In this document: piece after piece, positions 11,237 to 20,570 of the stretch
Layout of the letters: each line of letters opens with the position of its first letter
Numbering within the stretch: position 1 is the stretch's first letter
The notes under the pieces: generated by a model
What the model was told of the DNA's origin: nothing
Seen by the model: only the letters and a program-made list of their open reading frames with translations
The model's database searches: none
Translations under genes and position numbers: made by a program
NCBI GenBank assembly: GCA_946811185.2
Contig: OX328102.1
Span: 18,663,194 to 18,727,193, forward strand
Reading direction: 5' to 3'
From: Hippopus hippopus
Taxonomy: Eukaryota; Mollusca; Bivalvia; Cardiida; Cardiidae
DNA: 64,000 nucleotides

Positions 11237-11471
11237 ATCAAAGTACTGACAATACTGAAAAAGTTTTTTTCCCCCTTCCAAAATGTTTTTTTTTTTCAGT
11301 CGTCGATTTATCTAGAATTGCGACACAATTTGGATCCCTGTCATTTTTGTTTCCCATAAAAGCCATGTGCTATTTAATTAATAAATCGAATTGGAGGCTG
11401 TTTTATCAGTCTGTCTATCTGTCTGTCTGCCCGCCCGCCCGCCCGTTCTTCTATCTATCTATCTATCTGTT

Positions 11472-11519
<48 letters not shown>

Positions 11520-12050
11520 CAAGTAAATCAGGAAATATAAAATCAGCAAATTTAAAATCACACATTCAACGTGGTTTGACTAATACCAAGAGTCTTTCTG
11601 CAGAAGGTACTTCTTTTACACATGAAAACCAAGTTGATTATGATTATAAAACTCTGAAAAGCTCCTCTACAACAACAATAACAACAACATGGAAAGAACA
11701 AGAAAATAAAAAAAAAAGAAGAAGTCAAAAATAAAACGATAGTTCGTATACCTAAAAGTATTCTACTTGATTCCGTGATTTGTTCCCTTTTTTTTTTTCA
11801 AAAGACATTTGTAGTCTGCAATAATCTTTTTTCGTTCTACACGTTCAAGTATCCAAGTAAATTAGGGTATATGTCTCAGACTGACGAAACAATAGCTTTT
11901 CCACCTTTCACGATTAATCTGTTCATCCTCTTTCTAATTTAGAATCTATATATCATCAGTTTTTTTATATCCCTAAATTCACACACATTTTTGATATTGA
12001 TTTTGTAACAATATACAGTGTATCATAAAGTAGTGTTAATCCCTCAGGAT
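11237..12050. other. No gene recognised
   Basis: Compound microsatellite at 11406 and AT-rich sequence; nothing else seen. The same holds for 9561-9978 and 12282-12582. Confidence 0.6.
11406..11520. repeat. (CTGT)/(CCCG)/(CTAT)n compound microsatellite
   Basis: TCTG, CCCG and then about 16 CTAT tetranucleotides. Confidence 0.95.
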
Positions 12051-12281
12051 TTCCCTTCACCAAACAATCTAGATTTTTAACTAACCGGAGGAAAAAGGCC
12101 ACTGACTACATCGTGGGAAAAGGAGAAAATGCTGGTAACCAGCCTTTTCTCCTTTCCCAACAATGTTTTCCATCCATCCAAAGACGAATTTCATCATTTT
12201 AGCCAAACTTAATAGGCCGTCTGCTAAAACCTTTCAATGTGAACAAATTGAAAAAAAAGTATTCGTCTGATAAAGCGTTAA
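12051..12281 (-). mobile_element. Family A MITE copy 8
   Basis: CTTCACCAAACAATCTAG to TCTGATAAAGCGTTAA. Palindrome centre AATGCTGGTAACCAGCCTTT. Confidence 0.75.
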
Positions 12282-12582
12282 TAAATCATTGTTTCCGTCT
12301 CGCCGCTTACAGGATTACGTTCTTATTAAAATACTTTGCCTTATACTTACATATACATGTATTTTGAAGTATAGGTATAAAGCAGAGATCTACCCTGAAA
12401 CTGTCAGACAAATGAGAAAAATGCTAAAATTCAAACAATTTTTCCATTTAATACAAATATTTCTGTAAACAAACTCACTGGTTTAATAGGCCTAATAATA
12501 ATGGTTTGATGTTCTTGCCCTCTTGTTTCCATTTTTCATTGATGTACGGATATCGAAATTCGTGTATGAGGTTACCGGCTAA

Positions 12583-12710
12583 GGTTGACCCATCACCAAA
12601 CGACAAAACTTGTCAGGGTATCGGCAGACGACATATTTAATGTGGCTCGAATCAAGGACTTTCTTTCTGATAAAGTAGAAAATATCGTGGGAAAAGAGGA
12701 ATAATTTTGA
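12583..12710 (+). mobile_element. Family A left-half fragment
   Basis: GACCCATCACCAAACGACAA, CGGCAGACGACATATTTAAT and AAATATCGTGGGAAAAGAGG, then loss of homology. Confidence 0.6.
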
Positions 12711-12769
12711 TAATTGCCTTAATTTTGGTTATCTTTAACTTGATAGGTCAGTAACACTGAACACATTAA

Positions 12770-13032
12770 TGAGCCATGCTCTGTGAAAAGGGCGCTTAAT
12801 GCATCTGCGAAAAGTATCGACCAAGGTCAGCCTGCGCAATCCGCGCAGGCTGACCTGGGTCGAAACTTTTCGCTATTAGTCAATTTTCTGCATGCCCAAA
12901 GGACCAGTCTACCTCATGATTAAGTCGGTTATTTAAAAAAGTGGCTGTTATGGACCCATAATTATGCGATGACTTGCTTGGTATCATGTATCACGGAGAT
13001 AGATTAAGCCCCCTTTTCACAGAGCGTGGCTC
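12770..13032 (+). mobile_element. Family B MITE copy 5, best-preserved
   Basis: TGAGCCATGCTCTGTGAAAA to CACAGAGCGTGGCTCA. Inner palindrome CAGCCTGCGCAATCCGCGCA...GGCTG adjoins the left end. Confidence 0.88.
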
Positions 13033-13161
13033 ATTTCTAAAAAGTGAGTGAGCAAAAACGCTATAGAATTTTCAAGAAATATGGAACAAATATCAATAAA
13101 CTGCACAGTTGTTTTCGTTCTATTTCTGTTCATTAATTACATTCATGTCTACAACTATGAT

Positions 13162-13437
13162 TGAGCCATGCTCTGGCAAAAGGGGGCTTAATGCACCTCC
13201 ATAATCAAACAAACCAGGGATCATATATACATATCTAGATACGATCCCTGATTATGCCTAACAAACCATCACATAGTTATTGATCCATAACAGCCACCTT
13301 TTTAACAATCGACTTAATCATGTGGAAGACTGGTCCATGCACATACAGAAAATTGATCGATAGCGAACTGCGCAGGCTGACCTGGGTCGAAACTTTTCGC
13401 GGATGCATTAAGCCCCCTTTTCACAGAGCACGGCTCA
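13162..13437 (-). mobile_element. Family B MITE copy 6, containing hairpin copy 2
   Basis: TGAGCCATGCTCTGGCAAAA to CACAGAGCACGGCTCA. The 36-bp hairpin at 13215-13250 interrupts it after CACCTCCATAAT. Confidence 0.82.
13215..13250. mobile_element. Ultrashort palindromic insertion (hairpin copy 2, 36 bp)
   Basis: CAGGGATC...GATCCCTG ends with a 20-bp AT-rich centre, inside a family B repeat. AACAAAC abuts the left end, and the same 7 bases recur 9 bp beyond the right end. The duplication is therefore less clean than in the other two copies. Confidence 0.7.
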
Positions 13438-13488
13438 TATCTTTTTAAAAACTACCAGAAGCATTACTTTAGCCTACCCTAAACTTAC

Positions 13489-13722
13489 CTAAACTCTTTA
13501 TTAGGCAACAAAATTTTAGACTCCTACAAATCAAGATCATCTGCAGACGACAAATTAAATGTGGCTCAAACGACCTTTGGGACATTTCTTTGAAAGTGCC
13601 AGAAAATATTGAAGGAAAGAAAGAAATACCGATAACCAGCATTTACTCCTTTTCTCAAAATGTTTTTAAAAGTTTTTACCCTCAGGGTCGTTAAAACTCG
13701 GGATCATTTGGAAAGAGTTTAC
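13489..13722 (+). mobile_element. Family A MITE copy 9
   Basis: TAAACTCTTTATTAGGCAAC to TTGGAAAGAGTTTA. Centre partly decayed (CCGATAACCAGC). Confidence 0.75.
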
Positions 13723-13726
13723 TTAT

Positions 13727-14055
13727 TATACCCCAGCAAAACGAATGTTTTCGGGGGTATACTTGAATCAGCCTGTCTGTCCGTCCGTCCGTGTGTCGGT
13801 GTGTCCGTCTGTGTACAAAATACTAGTAATTTTGTGTCGCGAACTCCTCCTACAGTTTTGCTGCTATTGTATTGAAAGTTTGTTGATACATTGATCGTAT
13901 ACTGAAGTTGTGCAAGACGCAGTTTTCAATCATCTACTCCCTATGATTCAAGGGTAATCTCCCCTTGAACTTAGAATTTTTTTTTGTTAAATTGCCTGTT
14001 TCTGTCAAAGCGCTGGCGGGGGTATTAAGTCACATTCACTGACAGCTCTAGTTTT
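13727..14055 (+). mobile_element. Short bivalve-type repeat, TATACCCC...CAGCTCTAGTTTT
   Basis: It starts TATACCCCAGCAAAACGAA with an inner hairpin (AACGAATGTTTTCGGGGGTATA), followed by a GTCCGTCCGTCC tract. It ends GCGGGGGTATTAAGTCAC...GACAGCTCTAG. The layout resembles Helentron-associated repeats of bivalves. It abuts the right end of a family A copy. Confidence 0.55.
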
Positions 14056-14390
14056 CTCAGTTATATTTCTCCTGAAACAAATTGGCCGCCGCTACCAACC
14101 AACATAAAAATTTATAAAAAATGCAAATACATTGAACTGCGGATATTGCTCTGTATGAGTACTTTCTCTTTTTGCTTCAATGTTTTCGAAAATGGTTTAC
14201 TGTACGGCAAAGACGGTCGTCTGCATTGTGGTTTTGTGTTTATCGCCAAGAAATAAATCAAAAGGTTACATAGAGGGGTGAAACGTGAATAAACAAATTG
14301 TTGTTACGTGATACTAGCTATAGTGTAACCGAATTTTTAAACCGATTCTTGCCATATAGAATTCTCTCTCTAATAGGGGCTTTTGCGAAC

Positions 14391-14462
14391 TAGATCAAGA
14401 TCAGACTGCACAGAATCGTTCACAAAAAATGCTCTCTGACCTTGGATCTAGTATACTGTCCG
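14391..14462. repeat. Family D copy (diverged)
   Basis: AGATCAAGATCAGACTGCAC ... CTGACCTTGGATCTAGTATA, CTGTCCGC. Confidence 0.6.
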
Positions 14463-14539
14463 CTTCTTTGATCAAGTCTAGGTTCCAGTCGATCGTATTT
14501 CAACCGTCCAAGAGGTCGAAATTACATACTCGACACTGA

Positions 14540-14575
14540 AATAATAATAATAATGATGATGATGATGATGATGAC
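14540..14575. repeat. (AAT)n(GAT)n microsatellite
   Basis: Five AAT-type then seven GAT triplets. Confidence 0.92.
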
Positions 14576-14802
14576 AAAAGAAGAAATAGAAAACATAGTG
14601 AGTGGACAGATGTTTCTTTTCTCACTATTCTCACTGTTTCCACTGCTACCAATATTCTATGTCGACAGAAACGGAACTTGTCTCAAGGAACTTCGACCCT
14701 AAGTTGACATGAAAACTATTAATCTGGGATTAAACCTGTCGGCGTACAGATTAACAGATTTCCTTCCTGTGGAAGCAGTTTGGCTTCTTGGCAGACGGAC
14801 AT

Positions 14803-14880
14803 CTTTTGAAAACATTGTTGCAAACAGAAAAAATGCTCGTTACGAGCCATTTCTCCTTTCGCCACAATGTGTTTAGTTGT
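14803..14880. mobile_element. Family A palindrome fragment
   Basis: TTTGAAAACATTGTTGCAAA and AATGCTCGTTACGAGCCATT represent the central palindrome only. Confidence 0.5.
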
Positions 14881-14903
14881 GCTTTTGAACTGGAGTTCAT
14901 GGC

Positions 14904-15130
14904 TTAACCCTTTACCACACATTTCCGAATTTTAACGACCTTGAGGGAGAAACGGATTGAAAACATTGATGTAAAAGAAGAAACTCCTGGTAACCAACAC
15001 TTTCTCCTTTTCGCGCATTGTTTGTTACTTTTTCAAAGACACATTTCATCATTTCAGCAACACCTTTTTTTTTGGTCTGCAAAAGAATTCAACATTGACA
15101 AGTCTTACATTATGTCGTGTGGTAAAGGGC
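14904..15130 (-). mobile_element. Family A MITE copy 10
   Basis: TTAACCCTTTACCACACATT to GTCGTGTGGTAAAGGG. Centre AACTCCTGGTAACCAACAC. Confidence 0.75.
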
Positions 15131-15202
15131 AAATTATGTCGGTTTTGCATATTTTACTTTGATGTTTTGAAAGTTGTTCTCCGTGATACATTATATACCC
15201 CT

Positions 15203-15432
15203 ATAGACCCACCTAGCCACAAAATTTTGGACTCAACCAAGTTTGAAGCGTTTGCAGATGACAAAATAAACGTGGCTCAGGTGATGTTTTCTGTCTTTGA
15301 TAAGGTAAAAAAACCATTGTGGGAAAAGGAGAAATTGCTATTCACTCGGTATTTTCCCCTTTTTACACAATGATTTTTAAAAGCCTTTTTCGCAAGGGTC
15401 CTTAAAATTCGGGGATGTTAGGTAAAGAGTTA
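15203..15432 (+). mobile_element. Family A MITE copy 11
   Basis: ACAAAATTTTGGACTCAACC, GCGTTTGCAGATGACAAA and the right end TTAGGTAAAGAGTTA. The left TIR is decayed. Confidence 0.75.
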
Positions 15433-15435
15433 TAC

Positions 15436-15630
15436 TGAGCAAGTCTTCACATAATTATGGACGTGTAAAATCCATTTTATAGAGCAACCAACTGGATTAT
15501 ACATGTAAATAGTATGTCCTTGAACATGCAGAAAATTTAATAATATTGCAAAACATTTCGACTACGCAGGCTGACATGGGACGGTAATATTTGCAGATTC
15601 ACTAAGCCCCCTTTTTCACAGTGCATGACC
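15436..15630 (-). mobile_element. Family B right-hand fragment
   Basis: GCAAGTCTTCACATAATTAT, TACGCAGGCTGACATGGGAC and TTTCACAGTGCATGACCC. Confidence 0.6.
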
Positions 15631-15921
15631 CATTTATATTTCTCAATACAGTAATTATAAAGCTCGGCAACAACATCATGTTTACCTGCACAGATAATCC
15701 TTGCGCTTTCGACGATTTTTTAAAAGTGGAAAAGCAGCAAATGGCTTGGAAAGAATTTTGTTTGCTGTGAGCTTGTTCTTTAATGAATCGCACGAAATCT
15801 GGGTAAAAAACTGTATGTTTAGTATTCGGTCAAATCTTAACTCGGCGATAAAAATCTAGCTTGGTCCCAATTGAAATCGCTTTTATCGACGAAAATAAAA
15901 TGTAGCTCAAAAAATGGTTTC

Positions 15922-16028
15922 AGCCATGATCTGTGAAAAGGGGGTTTAATGCCTTTGTTAAAAAGTATCGATTCATGCCAGCCTGCGTAGGCTGATATGG
16001 GTCGAAACATCTTGCTATTTGTGAATTT
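15922..16028 (+). mobile_element. Family B left-hand fragment
   Basis: TCAGCCATGATCTGTGAAAA, GCGTAGGCTGATATGGGTCG, then an abrupt switch to the repeat at 16030. Another scrap (GCGCAGGTTGATCCGGGACG) lies at 16537-16605. Confidence 0.6.
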
Positions 16029-16029
16029 T

Positions 16030-16530
16030 TATACGCCCGAAGGGTCATATTATGTTATGGCCCCGGTCGTCCGGTCGTCCGTCCGTCTATCCGTCCGTCC
16101 GTCCGTCCGTTAGCAATTTCTTGTGCGGCTATTTTTTCCTACAGTTTCCATTGGAATAACTTGAAACTTACAACAATGAATCTCTATGATGTCTAGTTGT
16201 GCATGTGACTCTTTACATTTGGATCTCTTTAGGCGTTCTAAGTTATCTGCCCTTAAATTCTGAAATAACCAATTTCTTGTGCGGCTATTCACTCCTAGTT
16301 TCTATCGGAATAACTTGAAACTTACCACAATGAATCTCTATGATGAGTAGTTGTGCATGTGACTCTTTACATTTAGATCTCTTTAGGCGTTCTAGAGTTA
16401 TCTTCCCTTGATTTCCGAAATGGAAAAAATACTAATTTCTTCGGTGGCTTTCTTCTCATATGGATTTCAAACACAATAACTTGAAACTTACAACAATGTA
16501 TTTCTTTGATGTCCATTGTCTTCACTTATA
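16030..16530 (+). repeat. CCGTC tract followed by three ~160-bp tandem monomers
   Basis: ATACGCCCGAAGGGTCATAT leads into a (CCGTC)n tract at 16066-16112. Three monomers then begin with AATTTCTTGTGCGGCTAT or its variant near 16108, 16268 and 16432. Each contains AATAACTTGAAACTTACAAC. It interrupts a family B fragment that ends at about 16028. Confidence 0.6.
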
Positions 16531-16840
16531 GAGTGGACTGCGCAGGTTGATCCGGGACGACGCTTTACGCAAATGTCCGAATGCCCCTTTTCGCGTGTTG
16601 CAAGCCATATTCTAACTCATCAAATGAAGGCGGAAACAGTAGTTCCCGCGCACTAGTTACCAAGGTAAAATGCGCGTGCCTCACAACCAGATGGAAATAT
16701 GACGTAATTTAACTTATATTTCTCGCGCTTGACGTAATATTGTTATGCGTTGTTATGCAGAAGGGGTACACCACGGGGAATTACCGGAAAGAACTGTACT
16801 CGATTTTGATACAAGTCCCCCCAAAAAAGGGTTAGACACA

Positions 16841-17022
16841 TGAAATAAATAGAATATTTGTTCTTTTCGGTGAAAGATCGAAATTTATTTCATCTCGTGA
16901 ACATCATCGGTAATATTTCCACTCGTGGCTGCGCCACTCGTGAAAATATTACCGATGGTGTTTACTCGATGAAATAAATTTCGATCTTTCACCGAAAAAA
17001 ACAAATATCCTCTATTTATTCA
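16841..17022. repeat. Large near-perfect palindrome, ~85-bp arms
   Basis: Arms TGAAATAAATAGAATATTTG... and ...CAAATATCCTCTATTTATTC pair over about 85 bp with few mismatches. They meet at CACTCGTGGCTGCGCCACTCG around 16920-16938. The transcript would fold into one long hairpin. Confidence 0.85.
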
Positions 17023-17101
17023 ACATTATGCACGTTGAAATAAACGAACGGGCTAATTTATTGGCAGTATCTTTATACTCGTATTCGATTTTAAAATTTT
17101 A

Positions 17102-17172
17102 CCAGACGTTCCCCTGTTTTGACGACCCTGAGGAAATGAGTTTCTTGCAACATTTTGGGAATAATTAACCCT
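17102..17172 (-). mobile_element. Family A end fragment
   Basis: CCAGACGTTCCCCTGTTTTG and ACGACCCTGAGG up to CATTTTGGGA. Continuation absent. Confidence 0.45.
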
Positions 17173-17174
17173 TA

Positions 17175-17273
17175 GGTTGCTAAGCGCGACTCACTGACCT
17201 TTTGCGGACAGTGTAGATTAAGATCAGACTGCACAGAACGTGCAGTCTGATCTTGGATCTACACTGTCCGATG
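17175..17273. repeat. Family D palindrome, most complete copy
   Basis: AGATCAGACTGCACAGAACG followed by TGCAGTCTGATCTTGG, bounded by CAGTGTAGAT and ATCTACACTGTCCG. It also carries GGTTGCTAAGCGCGACTCAC upstream. Confidence 0.75.
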
Positions 17274-17398
17274 AGAACATACTATTCCCCAAAACAATAC
17301 TTTGAAATAGCAATGTATAGGTTTTTACTATCGAATTGAAAATTTCATTTTAGTTATTTAGCAGGATAAGGGTTAAATATGGCTCAAATGATGCTTTT

Positions 17399-17400
<2 letters not shown>

Positions 17401-17430
<30 letters not shown>

Positions 17431-17431
17431 G
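17401..17431. repeat. (GTT)n microsatellite
   Basis: Ten uninterrupted GTT triplets. Confidence 0.95.
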
Positions 17432-17479
17432 AAAAAGATATCGGAAAAACAAAAAATCACACAAGGTTTTTCTACCCTT

Positions 17480-17694
17480 TGAACTACCTACCAAACGACA
17501 GTACCCCAGACTTGTTCAAAGTGAAAGACTTGGCGGACGACAAATTGAACGTTGCTCAAATGATGAAACTTGGCTCTGAAAGGTTAAACACATTGTGTAA
17601 AAAGGAGAAAATGCTTCTCCATTTCGCACAATGTTTTCATAAGACTTACCCGTCCGAGGCGTGAAAACTCGGGACTGTGTTGTAAAGAGTTTGG
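17480..17694 (+). mobile_element. Family A MITE copy 12
   Basis: GAACTACCTACCAAACGACA to TGTAAAGAGTTTGG. The centre has lost the inner palindrome bases (AATGCTTCTCCATTT). The right terminus was duplicated by the adjacent SINE. Confidence 0.75.
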
Positions 17695-18000
17695 CCGAGC
17701 CCCGGTAGCACAGTCGGTAGCGTAAAGGACTGAAGAACAGCGGGTCGCTGGTTCGATCCCCGGCTTTGCAAATCTCTTTCCGAGGACTAATGATAGTCAT
17801 TCCGATAGGATTCATTCCTCTCTCACCGCTGATCATTTGTTTCTACGATGGTTATTTCGGAAAGCCAGTGGCTTGGAAAGAATATTGTGCGGAGTACTGG
17901 TAAAAGGAACTTCAGGAAAGCAGATTGGTGAACTACCCCCCCCCCCCCGCGAAATAATGTTGAACACGGCGTTAAACACCATACAGTCAATCATACAATA
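17695..18000 (+). mobile_element. tRNA-derived SINE, full length, inserted at a MITE end
   Basis: The pol III A box TAGCACAGTCGG (17706-17717) and B box GGTTCGATCCC (17750-17760) are canonical. A middle domain and a tail GAAATAATGTTGAACACGGC...GTTAAACACC follow. A poly-C run lies at 17936-17948. The target duplication TAAAGAGTTTGG (17683-17694) / TAAAGAGTTGG (18001-18011) is itself the terminus of the family A copy to its left. Confidence 0.88.
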
Positions 18001-18024
18001 TAAAGAGTTGGAGGATCCCATCAT

Positions 18025-18254
18025 TTAACTCTTTACCAAACAATCCCTGGTTTTCACGACCCTGGCAAAGAAGGCTTTTGAAAACCTCGTGGGAAAAGGA
18101 GAAAATGCTGGAAACCAGCATTTTCTCCTTTTCCCACAATGTTTTCTACCCTGCTGGAAACAAATTTCAATTTTTTGAGTTAAGTTTATTGTGTCGTCTG
18201 CAAGTGCTTTCAATTTGGACAAGTTTAAAATTTTGTCATTTGGTAAAGAGTTAA
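18025..18254 (-). mobile_element. Family A MITE copy 13, TTAA at both ends
   Basis: TTAACTCTTTACCAAACAAT to CATTTGGTAAAGAGTTAA. Centre AAAATGCTGGAAACCAGC with near-perfect arms. Confidence 0.88.
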
Positions 18255-18277
18255 ACCGTATTTTTTTTTTTTTCAGC

Positions 18278-18333
18278 ATATACTTTAAATTTGGACAAGT
18301 CTGAAAATTTTGTCGTAAAGTAAAGAGTCAAAC
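18278..18333 (-). mobile_element. Family A terminal fragment
   Basis: ACTTTAAATTTGGACAAGTC and GTCGTAAAGTAAAGAGTC duplicate the right part of the copy just before it. Confidence 0.55.
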
Positions 18334-18378
18334 TGTCAATCATCAAAAAAGTTAGGTGCTTAAATAATGATAATGTTA

Positions 18379-18441
18379 AAGATCAATATCCGTTTAGGTG
18401 CACAGGCCTTGCAGTCTGGTCTCAGATCTACACTATCCAAT
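18379..18441. repeat. Family D copy (diverged)
   Basis: GTGCACAGGCCTTGCAGTCT and CAGATCTACACTATCC. Confidence 0.55.
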
Positions 18442-18975
18442 ACAATGCCGCGAGTTTAGGATGTGGAATATGCGTGTTTGTATTGCGTACCGGGTTTAAG
18501 GACGATAGTCAAATACAAATACATCTTACTGTAAATAGCCTACCGAACGGCAGAATTTTACGCTTTTCTAGAATGAAACGATTTTTAGACGATATAATTG
18601 GAGAGTTCATCAATATTGAGATTAAAAGCCAGACTGCCTCAGAAATTACTATCTAACCCCATTTTTCTTGCAAAATTGTTCTGATACAGAGTCTGTTTCG
18701 TCGTGGTTTTATAAATAAACCGAAATCAAAAACTGAAATAGGAAACAGACGTGGTTTGTTTTTGTCGGACGGATTTCAAAAAAAGATTTGTTATATTAAT
18801 TTGATTACAAATGACCTCTCAAAAAATTGTAATTATTCACTTAGCAAAAGCCAACAAGCTATTTGAAAACATTGATGTTGACCTCTCCTGACCTCTTTTT
18901 TTAAAGAGGCCAACTTGTATATTCAACGTTGCTCAGCACATAAATGCTGTATCTCAAATGGTCTAAAGTTATTTT
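18442..18975. other. No gene recognised
   Basis: AT-rich. An ATAGCCTACCGAACGGCAGA...GATGAAACGATTTTTAGACG stretch at 18535-18595 may be a very old family A half. 19761-20029 is likewise without features. Confidence 0.45.
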
Positions 18976-19043
18976 TAAGATCAGACTGCACAAAACGTAA
19001 AGTCTGATTTTTCGACCGTACGTTTTGTGCATTCTAATCTTAA
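18976..19043. repeat. Family D copy with a longer arm
   Basis: TTAAGATCAGACTGCACAAA, a middle ACGTAAAGTCTGATTTTTCG, and GTTTTGTGCATTCTAATCTT, giving two alternative hairpins. Confidence 0.6.
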
Positions 19044-19190
19044 CGTTCAAATCCGCAGATACAACTAGAAAAATTGCTAACTATGAAATACATGAAGAGC
19101 CAGTGAATTATTGAAATCTATCCTGTTGATAACCGTTCATGTATATTTTTCATGGTATGGTTAACTTATAAAAAAAAGTATGAACATAAA

Positions 19191-19683
19191 TGAGCCATGT
19201 TTTGGTAAAAGGGGGGGGGGGGTTCCTGTGTGGCAAAGTGTAGGACCCGTGACCTGGAGGTCCCGGGCTCGAGCCCCACCGGCTCCATCCAAAGGAGTGC
19301 ACCTGGGCAAGACGTTCCAGAGCCCCAGCCTAGTGCTGGTAAAACCCAGGAAAACATGCATAAGCGGGGTGCCGCCGTGATATGACTGAAATAATGTTGA
19401 AAGCGGCGTAAAACACCATAAAAACAAACAATCTGGCAAAAGGGGGCTTAATATATCCCCGTAATGCATTTATACCAACCAAGCCATCACATAATCATGA
19501 ATCCATAAGATTCATTTTTGTCTAACCAATGAAATCATGAGGTAGAGTGGTCCTTATACATACAGGAAATTGACCAATAGCGAAAAGTTTCGGCCCAGGT
19601 CAGCCTGAGCGGACTGCGCAGGCTGACCTTGGTCGATACTTTTCGCATGTGCCTTAAGCCTCCTTTTCACAGAGCATGGCTCA
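19191..19683 (-). mobile_element. Family B MITE copy 7, split by a SINE
   Basis: TGAGCCATGTTTTGGTAAAA, then the SINE (19216-19433), then GGCAAAAGGGGGCTTAATAT through to CACAGAGCATGGCTCA. A 12-G run marks the junction. Confidence 0.82.
19216..19433 (+). mobile_element. tRNA-derived SINE inserted in a family B element
   Basis: The head has a tRNA-like arm (GACCTGGAGGTCCCGGG) with a B-box-like GGCTCGAGCCCC. The tail TGACTGAAATAATGTTGAAA and GGCGTAAAACACC matches the other SINEs. The flanking duplication is TGGTAAAAGGGGG / TGGCAAAAGGGGG (19203-19215 and 19434-19446). Confidence 0.8.
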
Positions 19684-19689
19684 AAAAAG

Positions 19690-19760
19690 AGTGCTGTCGC
19701 GGCAATATGACTCATATAAAGTTGAAAACGGAGTAAACACGAATCATCCATCCATCCGTT
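19690..19760 (+). mobile_element. SINE 3' tail fragment
   Basis: GCGGCAATATGACTCATATA, GTTGAAAACGGAGTAAACAC and a (CATC)n end match the SINE tail with several changes. It directly follows a family B terminus. Confidence 0.55.
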
Positions 19761-20029
19761 CCAGTGCCCTGAGTTTGGTTTCACTTGGAGAAGGGAGAAA
19801 ACTCTAAAAAGGATTATTATTAGTATTATACCAATTACGTCAAGAGGTTATTCCCCTTCTGTACTTTAACAATCATTTTTCGCTCCAGAAGAGACGTCTA
19901 CCGTCTGGCTATGGATCTTTGATTTATTCTATCGTTTTCCATGGATCAGATAAGAAGGAGAAAAACAAAGTTATTTGAATTTGTTGAAGGTTTTAAGCAC
20001 TCACTTTGGGTATCACATTCATTAGCCAT

Positions 20030-20111
20030 TTGGCATACCTCGGGTGATGGGAACCATCAAATCCGTTCGATGTAGGTAAGGAATCGGCCGAGTTGTGACG
20101 AGTGATTCATT
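20030..20111 (+). repeat. Family E unit, copy 1
   Basis: TTGGCATACCTCGGGTGATG, CCATCAAATCCG and GGAATCGGCCGAGTTGTGAC in 80 bp. Confidence 0.7.
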
Positions 20112-20570
20112 AGCACCACCCCCTGGTTACCAGCAGCTTCTTATTTTCCCAAACTATTTTCCAACTTTGAGCCTCTCCCCCTCCCCCCCCCCCCTCCCCC
20201 CCCTCAGGTATCGTTTAAATATAAGTTTATTGGTAATGGGCTAGGGATGAAGGGCTACACATATACTGAACCAAAAAAGAAACTTCCCCTGTGTTTAAGT
20301 GCAAATGCAATGTTATTAAAAAAAATCAAAACGTCAGATGACTACATATATTCGGGCGAACGATTATGTGTCCGATAAAACAAATTTTAACTCGATTAAA
20401 AGCATTTTGCAGAAGAAACCCGCTGAAAGCGATTTTCACGTGCATGCACGGACCAGTACAATTCGTGTATATTTTTTTAAACCTTTCAGTCTAATTTTAT
20501 AGACTTTCATGTCAATAAGAAAAAGACGTTGAAAAAAATTAAATTCTTTTTAGTTTTCTTTATTTTTGAT

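Larger units (their letters stand above)
14056..14800. other. No gene recognised
   Basis: Apart from the family D copy and the triplet repeat, no structure was identified. Confidence 0.55.

Noticed and set aside
17706..17760. A and B boxes suggesting a tRNA gene
   Set aside because: The rest of the cloverleaf does not form, and the sequence continues into a SINE body with a target duplication.
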